DNA of 64,000 nucleotides from Lachnospiraceae bacterium (GCA_003507655.1 DNUZ01000030.1:1-64000), one strand, 5' to 3'. Counted from the stretch's first letter, positions 7,193 to 16,500 are shown. Notes: a model not told the origin generated them from the sequence alone. A program made the numbers and translations.

Positions 7193-8761
7193 ATGCAGTA
7201 TTTGCTGAGTGCAAGAGAGATGAAGCAAATCGATAAGAATACCATAGAAGTCTTTGGAGTGCCATCCCTTGTTCTGATGGAACGGGCGGCACTGTGTGTT
7301 GTGGAAGTGATAAAAAAGGAAACAGCAGATGCGAAGAGAACACTTGTAGTCTGTGGTACCGGAAACAATGGCGGAGACGGTATGGCAGTGGCACGGATGC
7401 TTTATTTAGAAGGCAATGAGGTAGAGGTATGGCTGATCGGAAATCCCGAAAAGTGTTCCGAAGAGACGAAAAAGCAGTATGATATCTTAAAAGCATATGG
7501 CATTCCAGTCGTGGAACAAAAAGAGGGATTTTGTGAGCAGTTTTGCGTGCAGGAGCCGGATTCAGAACAGGCACAAATACAGACACAAATGCAGACACAG
7601 ATACAGGTACAGACTGCGTATACCCTGATCATAGATGCCCTGTTTGGAATCGGACTGTCACGGAATGTTGAGGGAGTTCATCGGGAAGCAATTGAAGAAA
7701 TGAACCGGTTAGAAGGAACAAAAATAGCGATTGACATCCCATCCGGAATCCATGCGGACAGTGGGGCAGTCATGGGAAACTGCTTTTATGCGGACCACAC
7801 CGTGACCTTTGCATACAATAAAACAGGATTGTGGCTGTATCCGGGAGCAGACGCGGCGGGGCAGATCCATATTGCAGATATCAGGATCACAAAAGAGAGC
7901 TTTTTAGAAAAAGAGCCACAGATGCTGATGCCTCAGGCAGAGGATTTAACAAGACTTCCAAAAAGAAAAGCAGATTCGAACAAAGGAACTTACGGAAAAG
8001 TGCTTGTCATAGCCGGAAGTGAAGAAATGTCAGGAGCGGCATATTTTTCAGCAAAGGCGGCATATCTAAGCGGCTGCGGACTGGTCAAAGTCTTTACACA
8101 TGAAAAGAACAGGACGATGCTGACTACAAGGCTGCCGGAGGCAATCCCGGTTACCTATGACGGAAAAAAGAATCTGAAAGAATCCCTGATCGCCGCAGTA
8201 CAATGGGCAGACGTATTGGTACTTGGACCGGGACTGGGGCGCTCGGACACGGCAAGACAAATCGTAAAACTCACGATACAGACAGCGGCAGTTCCGATCG
8301 TCGTGGATGCCGATGCACTGAATCTGTTGTCCGAAGAATTAGAAATATTAAAAGGTCCGCATACGGATCTGATCGTAACACCGCATTTAGGCGAGATGTC
8401 ACGACTGGTAGATATGCCGATAGAGTATATTAAGAAAAATATCTTAATGACGGCACAGGATTTTTCAAGAGAATACAATGTGATCTGCGTTCTGAAAGAT
8501 GCAAGGACGATCACAAGTATTCCTTATGGAAAAACATATGTAAATACTTCCGGAAATCATGGCATGGCAACCGCGGGAAGCGGAGATGTTTTAACAGGGA
8601 TTATAGCAGGCTTCCTTGCAGGCGGGCTGACACCGGAAGAAGCCGCGGCGTTCGGAGTCTATGTGCATGGACTTTCGGGCGATGCAATGGTAGAAAAAAC
8701 AGGTTACTACAGCCTGATGGCAGAAGATATATTAGATGGAATCAAAGAGGTATTAAAATGA
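7193..8761 (+). CDS. nnr: Bifunctional NAD(P)H-hydrate epimerase / ADP-dependent NAD(P)H-hydrate dehydratase
   Basis: This enzyme repairs NADHX and NADPHX, damaged hydrated cofactors. Residues about 1-235 form the YjeF N-terminal epimerase domain (GTGNNGGDGMAVARML is its signature). Residues about 250-522 form the ribokinase-like dehydratase domain, with VIAGSEEMSGAA, VVDADAL and the late AGSGDVLTGIIAGFLAGG motif. The fused 522-residue form is usual in bacteria. Residues 126-141 are an unusual Gln-rich stretch encoded by four 12-bp repeats (7568-7615), placed in a loop just before TLIIDALFG. The stop overlaps the alr start (ATGA), so the two genes are translationally coupled. Confidence 0.93.
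   Translation: MQYLLSAREMKQIDKNTIEVFGVPSLVLMERAALCVVEVIKKETADAKRTLVVCGTGNNGGDGMAVARMLYLEGNEVEVWLIGNPEKCSEETKKQYDILKAYGIPVVEQKEGFCEQFCVQEPDSEQAQIQTQMQTQIQVQTAYTLIIDALFGIGLSRNVEGVHREAIEEMNRLEGTKIAIDIPSGIHADSGAVMGNCFYADHTVTFAYNKTGLWLYPGADAAGQIHIADIRITKESFLEKEPQMLMPQAEDLTRLPKRKADSNKGTYGKVLVIAGSEEMSGAAYFSAKAAYLSGCGLVKVFTHEKNRTMLTTRLPEAIPVTYDGKKNLKESLIAAVQWADVLVLGPGLGRSDTARQIVKLTIQTAAVPIVVDADALNLLSEELEILKGPHTDLIVTPHLGEMSRLVDMPIEYIKKNILMTAQDFSREYNVICVLKDARTITSIPYGKTYVNTSGNHGMATAGSGDVLTGIIAGFLAGGLTPEEAAAFGVYVHGLSGDAMVEKTGYYSLMAEDILDGIKEVLK
7568..7615 (+). repeat. Four 12-bp tandem repeats inside nnr
   Basis: Four in-frame units of the form CAGRYACARAYN run at 7568, 7580, 7592 and 7604 and encode QAQI-QTQM-QTQI-QVQT. 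The units differ slightly, so this is an ageing repeat. Copy changes would add or remove four residues and keep the frame. Confidence 0.85.
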
Positions 8762-9936
8762 AAACAGAGCAGGATTATCAGCGTGTTTATGCAGGAATTA
8801 ATCTGGATGCAGTCATGCACAATTTAGAAAAGATGCATACATTAATAAAAGACGATACGAAGATCATCGCAGTCATCAAAACAGACGGATATGGTCACGG
8901 TGCCGTTCCGATTGCGAAAAAAATCGAAAGTCTCCCATATCTTTGGGGATTTGCAGTGGCAACACAGCAGGAGGGAACGGTTTTAAGAAGACATGGAATA
9001 AAAAAGCCGGTCCTGATCTTAGGCCACAGCTTTGAAGAAGAATTTGAAAGAATTGTAGAGGACGACTTAGAGCCGGCAATTTTTACTTATGAATCGGCAA
9101 AGGTGTTGTCAGAGACTGCAAAACGTCTTAAAAAGACTGCAAAGATACACATTAAGATCGATACGGGAATGAGCCGTATCGGTTATCAGGTCAGCGAGGC
9201 AAGTGCGGATGAGATCGCAAAGACGGCAGAACTGAAAAACTTGAAGATCGAAGGCGTATTTACACATTTTGCAAAAGCAGATGAAGCAGATAAGACCCAT
9301 GTACATGGTCAGATCGCTGCTTATCAGAAAATGCTTACAATGTTAGAAGAGCGTGGCGTTGAAATCCCGTTAAAACACTGTTCCAACAGTGCAGGGATCA
9401 TTGATCTGCCGGAAGTGAATATGGATGCCGTGCGGGCAGGAATTATTTTATACGGACTGTTACCGTCGGATGAGGTACAAAAAGAACGCATTGATTTAGA
9501 GCCGGTGATGACTTTAAAATCAAAAGTCATTCATATCAAGACCTTAGAAAAAGGAAGAACGATCAGTTATGGAGGCACTTATGAGGTAACACATACGGAA
9601 AGGATCGCAACGATCCCGGTCGGTTACGGGGATGGTTATCCGAGAAGCCTGTCAAATAAGGGCTGGGTGCTGATACACGGACAAAAAGCACCAATCTGCG
9701 GAAGGATCTGCATGGATCAGTTTATGGTAGATGTGACCGATATTCCAAAAGTCAGAGTAGGCGATGAGGTGACACTGATCGGAACAGACGGCAGTGAGAC
9801 GTTGAGTATGAATGAACTCGGAGAACTTTCAGAGCGGTTTAATTATGAGTTTGCCTGTGACCTTGGCAAGCGTATTCCGAGAGTTTTTTACGCAGACGGA
9901 AAAATTGTCGATACCAAAGATTATTTTGACGAATAA
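8758..9936 (+). CDS. alr: Alanine racemase
   Basis: This PLP enzyme interconverts L- and D-alanine for peptidoglycan. The 392-residue protein has the fold-III barrel with the PLP lysine K41 in AVIKTDGYGHG, the substrate-side HCSNSAG and RAGIILYG motifs, and the catalytic Tyr region TISYGGTYE in the C-terminal beta domain. It overlaps nnr by 4 bp and is followed after 80 bases by mazF. In Bacillus, alr is followed by a mazE antitoxin gene and then mazF; here the antitoxin slot is empty. Confidence 0.95.
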   Translation: MKTEQDYQRVYAGINLDAVMHNLEKMHTLIKDDTKIIAVIKTDGYGHGAVPIAKKIESLPYLWGFAVATQQEGTVLRRHGIKKPVLILGHSFEEEFERIVEDDLEPAIFTYESAKVLSETAKRLKKTAKIHIKIDTGMSRIGYQVSEASADEIAKTAELKNLKIEGVFTHFAKADEADKTHVHGQIAAYQKMLTMLEERGVEIPLKHCSNSAGIIDLPEVNMDAVRAGIILYGLLPSDEVQKERIDLEPVMTLKSKVIHIKTLEKGRTISYGGTYEVTHTERIATIPVGYGDGYPRSLSNKGWVLIHGQKAPICGRICMDQFMVDVTDIPKVRVGDEVTLIGTDGSETLSMNELGELSERFNYEFACDLGKRIPRVFYADGKIVDTKDYFDE

Positions 9937-10016
9937 GATACTCCGTATAAAAATTCGTATACACTCGAAAAATTTGGGAAATACTTACTGTAAATCTAAA
10001 TTTTGGAGTGAAAGAT

Positions 10017-10364
10017 ATGGTAATTCATAGAGGAGATATTTATTATGCAGATTTAAGACCGGTGGTAGGTTCGGAACAGGGCGGAGTACGTCCGGTGCTG
10101 ATCATTCAGAATGACATTGGAAATAAACATTCACCGACTGTCATCTGTGCCGCGATCACGAGCCAGATGAACAAGGCAAAACTTCCGACGCATGTGGAGT
10201 TAGATTCAAGCCGGTATGCACTGGTCAAAGATTCTGTAGTGCTGTTAGAACAGCTTCGTACCATTGATAAAAAAAGACTCAGAGACAAGGTCTGTCATCT
10301 GGATCGGGAAATACTGCGAAAAGTAGAACGTGCATTGCTTATCAGTCTGGATCTGAATACATAA
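10017..10364 (+). CDS. mazF: MazF/PemK-family endoribonuclease toxin (EndoA-like)
   Basis: The 115-residue protein opens with the family signature [27 protein letters not shown] and keeps the later AAITS and [13 protein letters not shown] motifs of sequence-specific mRNA interferases such as Bacillus EndoA. The ATG at 10017 is chosen because GGAG (10005-10008) is 8 bases upstream; a GTG at 10008 would overlap that site. The gene follows alr as in Bacillus, but the 80-base gap is too short for the usual 80-90-residue MazE antitoxin and shows no ribosome site for one. The antitoxin may be encoded elsewhere or be absent. Confidence 0.92.
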   Translation: MVIHRGDIYYADLRPVVGSEQGGVRPVLIIQNDIGNKHSPTVICAAITSQMNKAKLPTHVELDSSRYALVKDSVVLLEQLRTIDKKRLRDKVCHLDREILRKVERALLISLDLNT

Positions 10365-10366
10365 TC

Positions 10367-10395
10367 TTGACTAATATGCATAGAAATGATACGAT
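10367..10395 (+). promoter_or_regulatory. Possible promoter of the CBS-domain gene
   Basis: TTGACT (10367-10372) and TACGAT (10390-10395) are 17 bases apart, starting 2 bases after the mazF stop and about 47 bases upstream of the next start codon. Confidence 0.5.
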
Positions 10396-10442
10396 TTTCT
10401 CAAAAAGAATGATTCATTACCAAGGAAAAGAAGGAGAATGAT

Positions 10443-11336
10443 ATGGACGAGGGTGGGAGTAGGAATCCGTTTTTAAGACTATTTTCAAAGAAAAAAACAG
10501 ATGATGAACAGATGGAACAAGAGATCATCTCTATGGTAGATGAGGCACACGAACAGGGTGCCCTGCGGGAGAGTGAATCCATGATGATACACAATGTCTT
10601 AGCGTTAGATGAAAAAGAAGCAAAGGACATTATGACACATCGGAAGAATATCGTTGCCATTGATGGGAATACACCATTTAGTAAGGCAATGGATTTTATC
10701 ATAGAAGAGACACATTCGAGGTTTCCGGTTTATGAAGAAGACATTGATAATATTATCGGTGCAATACATATCAGGGAAGTATTGATGTATGCAAAGGATC
10801 CATCGGTTCAGAACATGCCGATCAAGGACATCCCAAATCTGATTTTTGAAGTGGATTTTATTCCGGAGACAAAGAATCTGGATGCATTGTTTAAAGAGAT
10901 GCAGATGGAGAAGAGCCATATTGTCATTGTTGTAGATGAGTATGGACAGACTGCGGGTATCGTAGCCTTAGAGGATATCTTAGAGGAAATTGTTGGAAAT
11001 ATTTTAGATGAACATGATGAAGAGGAGCATACCATAGAACAGCTTACGGAAGACACCTGGATGATGCAGGGTATGACTCCGTTAGAAGAAGTGAGCGAAA
11101 TTTTAGGGATTCCGTTTGATTTAGAAGATTATGAGACATTGAACGGATATCTGATTTCCTTAGTTGGAAAAATACCGTCTAAAAATGAAGAATTTTCCGT
11201 GGAAGGCAACGGCTGCAAATTCGATGTTCTCTCCGTCGAAAACAAGATGATAGGGAAAGTGCGTGTGACAAAGCTGTCCGATCAGGTGGCAGAAGATGCA
11301 CAGACTTGTCAGAACGAGGAAAAAATGGTAGAATAA
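10443..11336 (+). CDS. CBS-domain protein of the HlyC/CorC family, without a membrane domain
   Basis: The 297-residue protein begins with a basic/acidic leader, then carries a CBS pair (about residues 65-195, with [36 protein letters not shown] and [22 protein letters not shown]) and a C-terminal CorC/HlyC domain (about 210-280). In most Firmicutes these follow an N-terminal DUF21 membrane domain, which is missing here, as in soluble CorC of enterobacteria. The family is linked to magnesium or cobalt homeostasis; the CBS pair probably binds an adenine nucleotide. 'Hemolysin' annotations for this family are misleading. A putative promoter lies at 10367-10395. Confidence 0.88.
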   Translation: MDEGGSRNPFLRLFSKKKTDDEQMEQEIISMVDEAHEQGALRESESMMIHNVLALDEKEAKDIMTHRKNIVAIDGNTPFSKAMDFIIEETHSRFPVYEEDIDNIIGAIHIREVLMYAKDPSVQNMPIKDIPNLIFEVDFIPETKNLDALFKEMQMEKSHIVIVVDEYGQTAGIVALEDILEEIVGNILDEHDEEEHTIEQLTEDTWMMQGMTPLEEVSEILGIPFDLEDYETLNGYLISLVGKIPSKNEEFSVEGNGCKFDVLSVENKMIGKVRVTKLSDQVAEDAQTCQNEEKMVE

Positions 11337-11370
11337 TTCAAGAAAAACGAACAGAAAAGAGGAACTATAT

Positions 11371-12099
11371 ATGTCAGGACATTCCAAGTTTGCCAATATC
11401 AAACACAAGAAAGAAAAAAATGATGCGGCAAAAGGAAAAATATTTACAATTATCGGACGTGAGATCGCAGTTGCAGTAAAAGAAGGCGGTGCAGATCCTG
11501 CAAACAACAGCAGATTAAGAGATGTGATCGCAAAAGCAAAAGCAAACAACATGCCGAACGATACGATCACAAGAGGAATCAAGAAAGCATCCGGAGATGC
11601 AGCTTCCGTCAATTACGAATATGTAGTATATGAAGGATATGGACCGAGCGGAACAGCAATCATCGTAAAGGCACTGACCGACAACAAGAACCGTACAGCG
11701 GCAAATGTCAGAAATGCATTTACAAAAGGAAAAGGAAATATCGGTACACAGGGTTGTGTATCTTATATGTTTGATACCAAAGGACAGATCATTGTTGCAA
11801 AAGAAGATACAGAGATCGAAGCAGATGATCTGATGATGATGGCATTAGATGCCGGAGCAGAGGATTTTTCGGAAGAAGAAGACAGCTTTGAGATCATTAC
11901 AGACCCGGACGATTTTTCTAAGGTCAGAGAGGCACTGGAAGCAGAGCAGATTCCAATGGCATCTGCCGAGGTGACCATGATTCCACAGACTTATGTACAG
12001 CTTACCGATGAGCAGGACTTATACAACATCAATAAGACACTTGATTTATTAGATGAAGATGAGGATGTTCAGGAAGTATATCATAACTGGGATGAATAA
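11371..12099 (+). CDS. yebC: YebC/PmpR-family protein
   Basis: The 242-residue protein begins with the diagnostic [12 protein letters not shown] (usually GHSKWANIKHKK), then the three-domain YebC fold ending in [22 protein letters not shown]. Members have been described as DNA-binding regulators and, more recently, as ribosome-associated factors that help translation of proline-rich stretches; the sequence alone does not decide. It is 34 bases downstream of the CBS gene with a good ribosome site (AAAAGAGGAAC), and a strong terminator follows. Confidence 0.93.
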   Translation: MSGHSKFANIKHKKEKNDAAKGKIFTIIGREIAVAVKEGGADPANNSRLRDVIAKAKANNMPNDTITRGIKKASGDAASVNYEYVVYEGYGPSGTAIIVKALTDNKNRTAANVRNAFTKGKGNIGTQGCVSYMFDTKGQIIVAKEDTEIEADDLMMMALDAGAEDFSEEEDSFEIITDPDDFSKVREALEAEQIPMASAEVTMIPQTYVQLTDEQDLYNINKTLDLLDEDEDVQEVYHNWDE

Positions 12100-12102
12100 T
12101 CA

Positions 12103-12135
12103 CAAACACCCCGGCAGTGCCTGCCGGGGTGTTTG
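12103..12135. terminator. Strong terminator after yebC
   Basis: A perfect 15-bp stem (12103-12117 with 12121-12135) encloses a 3-base loop, with the 3' arm ending in GTTTG. It separates yebC from the next gene, whose ribosome site starts within 5 bases of the hairpin, so some readthrough is likely. Confidence 0.82.
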
Positions 12136-12153
12136 CTACAGGAGGAATTGTTC

Positions 12154-12963
12154 ATGGATGGGGGATTAGAACAACCACAGATAGATGAGATCGAATATCT
12201 GAAACTGACGGATGAGTTAAAGCGTGAGATGCCGGATTTACTGACAGATATCAAGAATCCGTTGGATGGTTTTAAAAAAGATGAATATGAGCAGGCATTT
12301 CTTGCATATATTAAGGAACATGACGATATTTTACGGGAGATAGAAGATGTCTATGTCTGTAGTACAAATGCAAAAGAAGGGATGCAGACACTGGCACAGG
12401 AGTTCGTAGAATATGTAAAAACGAGCCTTGAGACAGAGACGAAGAAAAGAAAACGCTCACAGAAGCTGATGGACTACAATATGATCTTAGTCGTCTATCT
12501 GTTTCCGGCACTTTTAAAACAGAACCAAAAATCAGGAGAAGCCTTTGCAAAGGCATTATTGCAGGAGTGGAAGCAGGCGTTTCCAAAGACAAATCTGCAT
12601 TTAGCTTCTTATGAAGAGATCGCAGAAGGATTCCGGCAACGGTTTTGCTATATTACGACAGCAGTCTGTCAAAGTCTTAACAAAGGGGACAACTGTGAGG
12701 AACTTGTGCTGTTACGCGGTTACCGTGACGGTTATCTGATGGGACTTCCGGGCGGTCAGAGAGTGATACAGGAGTATTATGACGTTGCACCTACGATCGT
12801 TAAGCATATTAACCGCAGGGAAAATGCAGAGGACATTTACCGTGGTATCTATGAGACTTATCTTCGGACATGTATCGGTCTGATCCGCGAGGATAAAAAC
12901 GAGCAGTGTCGGAAGGTGTATACGGATATGGTATATGAATTAGAGGATAAATATTTTTCATAA
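12154..12963 (+). CDS. Hypothetical protein with a CFI-box-like C-terminal module
   Basis: The 269-residue soluble protein has a helical, charged N-terminal half (about residues 1-160). The module at residues 165-218 begins CYITTAVCQSL and continues through LLRGYRDGYL, GGQRVIQEYYDVAP and IVKHI. This pattern resembles the 'CFI-box' (CFIATAAYG...LREFRD..L...G....YY..SP) found at C-termini of many bacterial proteins, whose function is unknown; here about 50 residues follow it. AGGAGG (12139-12144) fits the ATG at 12154. It precedes metY by 12 bases and is probably co-transcribed, which does not by itself imply a role in methionine synthesis. Confidence 0.8.
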   Translation: MDGGLEQPQIDEIEYLKLTDELKREMPDLLTDIKNPLDGFKKDEYEQAFLAYIKEHDDILREIEDVYVCSTNAKEGMQTLAQEFVEYVKTSLETETKKRKRSQKLMDYNMILVVYLFPALLKQNQKSGEAFAKALLQEWKQAFPKTNLHLASYEEIAEGFRQRFCYITTAVCQSLNKGDNCEELVLLRGYRDGYLMGLPGGQRVIQEYYDVAPTIVKHINRRENAEDIYRGIYETYLRTCIGLIREDKNEQCRKVYTDMVYELEDKYFS

Positions 12964-12975
12964 AGGAGCTAGAAG

Positions 12976-14259
12976 ATGAGTAATAATTATAAGATTGAGA
13001 CAAAGTGTATCCAGTCCGGCTGGCAGCCGACAAAGGGAGAGCCGAGAGTTTTACCGATCTATCAGAGTACAACTTTTAAATATGATACCAGTGAGCAGAT
13101 GGGAAGACTGTTTGATTTAGAGGATAGCGGATATTTTTATACAAGACTTCAGAATCCGACCAATGATGCGGTTGCACAGAAGATCACGGAGTTAGAGGGC
13201 GGGGTAGCAGGAATGCTGACTTCCTCAGGTCAGGCAGCAAATTATTATGCGGTATTTAATATCTGCGAGGCAGGAGATCACATTGTCAGTGCATCTACTA
13301 TTTATGGAGGAACTTTTAACCTCTATGGAACAACCATGAAGAAAATGGGCGTAGACTGTACCTTTGTAGATCCGGATGCATCTTATGAAGAATTAGAAAA
13401 AGCATTTCAGCCAAATACAAAATGTGTGTTTGCAGAGACCATTTCCAATCCTTCATTAGTGGTACTGGATATAGAAAAATTTGCAAAATTAGCACATGCA
13501 CACGGTGTACCGCTGATCGTAGACAATACGTTTGCAACACCGATCAACTGTCGTCCGTTTGAGTGGGGAGCAGATATTGTGACACATTCCACGACAAAGT
13601 ACATGGACGGACATGCCATGTGTGTAGGCGGAGCTATTGTAGACAGCGGAAATTTTGACTGGGAAGCTCATGCAGACAAATTTCCGGGACTGACACAGCC
13701 GGATGAATCCTATCACGGTATCATCTATACACAGAAATTTGGAAAAGGTGCATACATAACAAAAGCAACTTCACAGCTCATGAGAGATTTAGGTTCTATC
13801 CAGTCACCACAGAATGCATTTCTTTTAAATGTCGGACTTGAAACACTTCATTTAAGAGTACCGAGACATTGTGAAAACGCGCTGAAAGTGGCACAGTATT
13901 TAAAGAACCATGAAAAAGTGGCATGGGTACGTTATGCCGGATTAGAAGATGATCCGTATTATGAGCTTGCACAGAAATATCTTCCGAACGGAACCTGTGG
14001 AGTCCTTTCCTTTGGATTAAAAGGTGGACGTGATGTTTCCGTTGGATTTATGGATAAATTAAAACTTGCTGCAATTGTGACCCATGTGGCAGATGCAAGA
14101 ACATGTGTTCTTCATCCGGCAAGTCATACACACAGACAGATGAATGAGCAGGAACTGATCGAGGCAGGAGTACAGCCGGATTTGATCCGTTTTTCTGTTG
14201 GAATTGAAAATGCAGAGGATATTATCGCTGATTTAGAGCAGGCGCTTGAAACAGTTTAG
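12976..14259 (+). CDS. metY: O-acetylhomoserine sulfhydrylase (O-acetylhomoserine aminocarboxypropyltransferase)
   Basis: This PLP enzyme of the Cys/Met-metabolism family makes homocysteine from O-acetylhomoserine and sulfide. At 427 residues it has the longer MetY length rather than the ~380 of MetB/MetC. It shows VDNTFATP, the PLP-binding lysine K208 in THSTTKYMDGH, and the C-terminal HPASHTHRQM and RFSVGIENAEDI motifs. A strong AAGGAG ribosome site precedes the ATG. No SAM riboswitch or S-box leader is visible upstream: only 12 bases separate it from the preceding gene, so control must act on a promoter further up. Confidence 0.93.
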   Translation: MSNNYKIETKCIQSGWQPTKGEPRVLPIYQSTTFKYDTSEQMGRLFDLEDSGYFYTRLQNPTNDAVAQKITELEGGVAGMLTSSGQAANYYAVFNICEAGDHIVSASTIYGGTFNLYGTTMKKMGVDCTFVDPDASYEELEKAFQPNTKCVFAETISNPSLVVLDIEKFAKLAHAHGVPLIVDNTFATPINCRPFEWGADIVTHSTTKYMDGHAMCVGGAIVDSGNFDWEAHADKFPGLTQPDESYHGIIYTQKFGKGAYITKATSQLMRDLGSIQSPQNAFLLNVGLETLHLRVPRHCENALKVAQYLKNHEKVAWVRYAGLEDDPYYELAQKYLPNGTCGVLSFGLKGGRDVSVGFMDKLKLAAIVTHVADARTCVLHPASHTHRQMNEQELIEAGVQPDLIRFSVGIENAEDIIADLEQALETV

Positions 14260-14292
14260 AATCATTAACAAATACCAGTATGGAGGGTTTTT

Positions 14293-15747
14293 ATGAAAAG
14301 AGTTCTTTTTGCAGCCTCAGAATGTGTTCCGTTTATCAAGACCGGGGGCCTTGCGGATGTATGTGGAGCATTACCAAAGGAATTTGATAAGTCAGAGTGG
14401 GATGTGCGTGTCGTCATACCAAACTATAGCTGTATTCCGGAATCTTTCCGAAATGAATTCAGATATGTGACCCATTTTTATATGAGTACAGGCTCCTACA
14501 TACAGAATAAATATGTCGGTGTTTTGCAGTATGAACTGGATGGGATCAAATATTACTTTATTGACAACCAGGAGTATTTTGACAGTTTTCTTCCATATGG
14601 AAATGTACGTTATGATATTGAAAAATTCTGCTTTTTTGATAAAGCAGTGTTATCCATGCTGCCGTTGATCGGCTTTAAACCGGATATCATCCACTGCCAT
14701 GACTGGCAGACCGGTCTGATCCCGGTCTATCTGAAAAATGAATTTCAGGGGGATATGTTCTTCTGGGGCATTAAATCCATTATGACGATCCACAATCTGA
14801 AGTTCCAGGGTGTGTGGGATATTGAAACCATGCAGGGCTTAACAGGACTGAACGATTCTTTCTTTACACCGGATAAGTTAGAGTTTCAGGAAGATGCGAA
14901 CATGTTAAAAGGTGGTCTGGTCTATGCAGATTACATCACAACGGTCAGTGATACCTATGCACAGGAGATCCAGACAGCATATTATGGAGAAGGGTTAGAT
15001 GGACTTTTAAGTGCGCGTCATATGGATATGCAGGGCATTGTCAATGGTATTGATTATGAGGCGTATGATCCAAAGACAGATGCAAAGATTCAGACACATT
15101 ATGACAGTACGGATTTCAGAACAAAAAAATGGAAGAACAAAGTAAAGCTGCAGGAAGATTTAGGTTTAAGCGTAGACAAGAAGAAATACATGATCGGTCT
15201 GATCTCAAGGCTGACCGATCAAAAGGGTGTGGATCTGATCGACTATGCGATCGAGCGTATTGTGGATGACTATACACAGTTAGTTGTAATCGGAACCGGA
15301 GAAGCAGATTATGAGAATATGTTCCGTCATTTTGCATGGAAATATGGTGACCGGATTTCTGCAAATATCTGTTATTCCGATGATTTAGCACATAAACTGT
15401 ATGCGTCAGCGGATGCGTTTTTGATGCCTTCCAGATTTGAGCCGTGTGGTCTGACACAGCTGATCTCTTACCGGTATGGTACGGTTCCGATCGTGCGTGA
15501 GACCGGAGGATTAAAAGACACGGTTGTTCCATATAATGAATATACGAATCAGGGCGAAGGTTTCTCGTTTGCAAACTACAATGCAGAAGAGATGCTGAAC
15601 ACGATCAATTATTCAAAATATATCTTCTTTGAGAAAAAGAGACAGTGGAACCAGATGGTGGAACGTGGCATGAACCTGGATTATTCCTGGAAAAAATCCA
15701 CAGAGTGCTATGTGGGACTGTACCGCTATCTGTTAGGGGAAGTATAG
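14293..15747 (+). CDS. glgA: Glycogen synthase (ADP-glucose, GT5)
   Basis: GlgA extends alpha-1,4-glucan from ADP-glucose in the cytosol. The 484-residue protein has the N-terminal KTGGLADVCGALP loop that contacts ADP-glucose, the HDWQTGLIP motif, and the C-terminal SRFEPCGLTQL and GTVPIVRETGGLKDTV motifs of GT-B fold starch/glycogen synthases. It stands apart from other glg genes in this window, 33 bases after metY with TGGAGGG as ribosome site. Glycogen storage is common in gut spore formers. Confidence 0.95.
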   Translation: MKRVLFAASECVPFIKTGGLADVCGALPKEFDKSEWDVRVVIPNYSCIPESFRNEFRYVTHFYMSTGSYIQNKYVGVLQYELDGIKYYFIDNQEYFDSFLPYGNVRYDIEKFCFFDKAVLSMLPLIGFKPDIIHCHDWQTGLIPVYLKNEFQGDMFFWGIKSIMTIHNLKFQGVWDIETMQGLTGLNDSFFTPDKLEFQEDANMLKGGLVYADYITTVSDTYAQEIQTAYYGEGLDGLLSARHMDMQGIVNGIDYEAYDPKTDAKIQTHYDSTDFRTKKWKNKVKLQEDLGLSVDKKKYMIGLISRLTDQKGVDLIDYAIERIVDDYTQLVVIGTGEADYENMFRHFAWKYGDRISANICYSDDLAHKLYASADAFLMPSRFEPCGLTQLISYRYGTVPIVRETGGLKDTVVPYNEYTNQGEGFSFANYNAEEMLNTINYSKYIFFEKKRQWNQMVERGMNLDYSWKKSTECYVGLYRYLLGEV

Positions 15748-15808
15748 ACAGGGTGCTGATAAAAAAAGCGATAATCAACTGAATGGTTAACCTGGTGACA
15801 AATAAAGG

Positions 15809-15837
15809 TTGACAAACAACAAGAGAAGCGGTATTCT
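15809..15837 (+). promoter_or_regulatory. Promoter of bioY
   Basis: TTGACA (15809-15814) and TATTCT (15832-15837) are 17 bases apart, and the inverted repeat for BirA begins at the next base. Confidence 0.8.
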
Positions 15838-15870
15838 ATTGTTATCTTAAAAATATAAAAGGTTAACAAT
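15838..15870. promoter_or_regulatory. BirA (biotin repressor) operator
   Basis: ATTGTTATCTT (15838-15848) and AGGTTAACAAT (15860-15870) are imperfect inverted half-sites separated by 11 A/T-rich bases. This matches the Firmicute BirA operator form TTGTTAACY-A/T spacer-RGTTAACAA seen at bio operons. Its position over the transcription start fits repression of bioY by BirA-biotinyl-AMP. Another GGTTAACC lies at 15785-15792. Confidence 0.82.
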
Positions 15871-15887
15871 AGGAGGAGCTGTTCGTT

Positions 15888-16463
15888 ATGGTTGAATCTA
15901 CAGCAGAAAAAACAGAGAAAAAAGTAAATGTAAAAGATATGACGGTCATTGCGCTGGTTACAGCAGTCATTTGTATCATTGCACCGTTTTCTATCCCAAT
16001 CGCAATTTCGCCGATCCCGATCACACTGGCACTGTTTGCACTGTTTTTGGCAGGCATCATCTTAGGAAAGTGGAAAGGTGTGGTGTGTACCGTGATCTAT
16101 CTGCTTTTGGGTATGGTAGGACTTCCGGTATTCAATGGTTTTAGCGGTGGAGTGCAGAAACTGGTGGGACCAACCGGTGGTTATCTGATCGGTTACCTGT
16201 TTTTGGTATTTTTCACAGGATTATTTGTTGAAAAATTTCCAAACAAAATTCCAATGTACTTTGTAGGCGGTATTATCGGAATTATCGTATGCTATGCATT
16301 TGGAACGGTATGGTTTGTTTTACAGTATAAAGTAGGCTTTCTTGAAGCGCTGACCATGTGTGTATTCCCATATATTCCTATGGATTTAGTGAAGTTAGTA
16401 GCGGCAGTCATTATCGGTTCACAGGTGCGAAAGATTCTGATCCGTCAGAATCTGATCTCATAA
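15888..16463 (+). CDS. bioY: Biotin transporter BioY (ECF S-component)
   Basis: The 191-residue membrane protein has about six hydrophobic helices and the BioY signature region PISIPITL-like (AISPIPITLALFALFLAG), GLPVFNGFSGGVQKLVGPTGGYLIGYL, and a positively charged C-terminus. As the substrate-binding unit it captures biotin and works alone or with a shared EcfAT module, which is not encoded here. The BirA-type operator just upstream confirms the substrate. A terminator follows at 16501. Confidence 0.95.
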   Translation: MVESTAEKTEKKVNVKDMTVIALVTAVICIIAPFSIPIAISPIPITLALFALFLAGIILGKWKGVVCTVIYLLLGMVGLPVFNGFSGGVQKLVGPTGGYLIGYLFLVFFTGLFVEKFPNKIPMYFVGGIIGIIVCYAFGTVWFVLQYKVGFLEALTMCVFPYIPMDLVKLVAAVIIGSQVRKILIRQNLIS

Positions 16464-16500
16464 ATATTCTGAAAAAAATTACATAGACTATAAAGATGAA

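Noticed and set aside
9937..10016. A short MazE antitoxin gene between alr and mazF
   Set aside because: The 80 bases cannot hold a MazE and contain no ribosome site followed by a start codon and adequate frame.
12964..12975. SAM riboswitch or T-box before metY
   Set aside because: Only 12 bases lie between the preceding stop and metY, so no leader RNA fits there.
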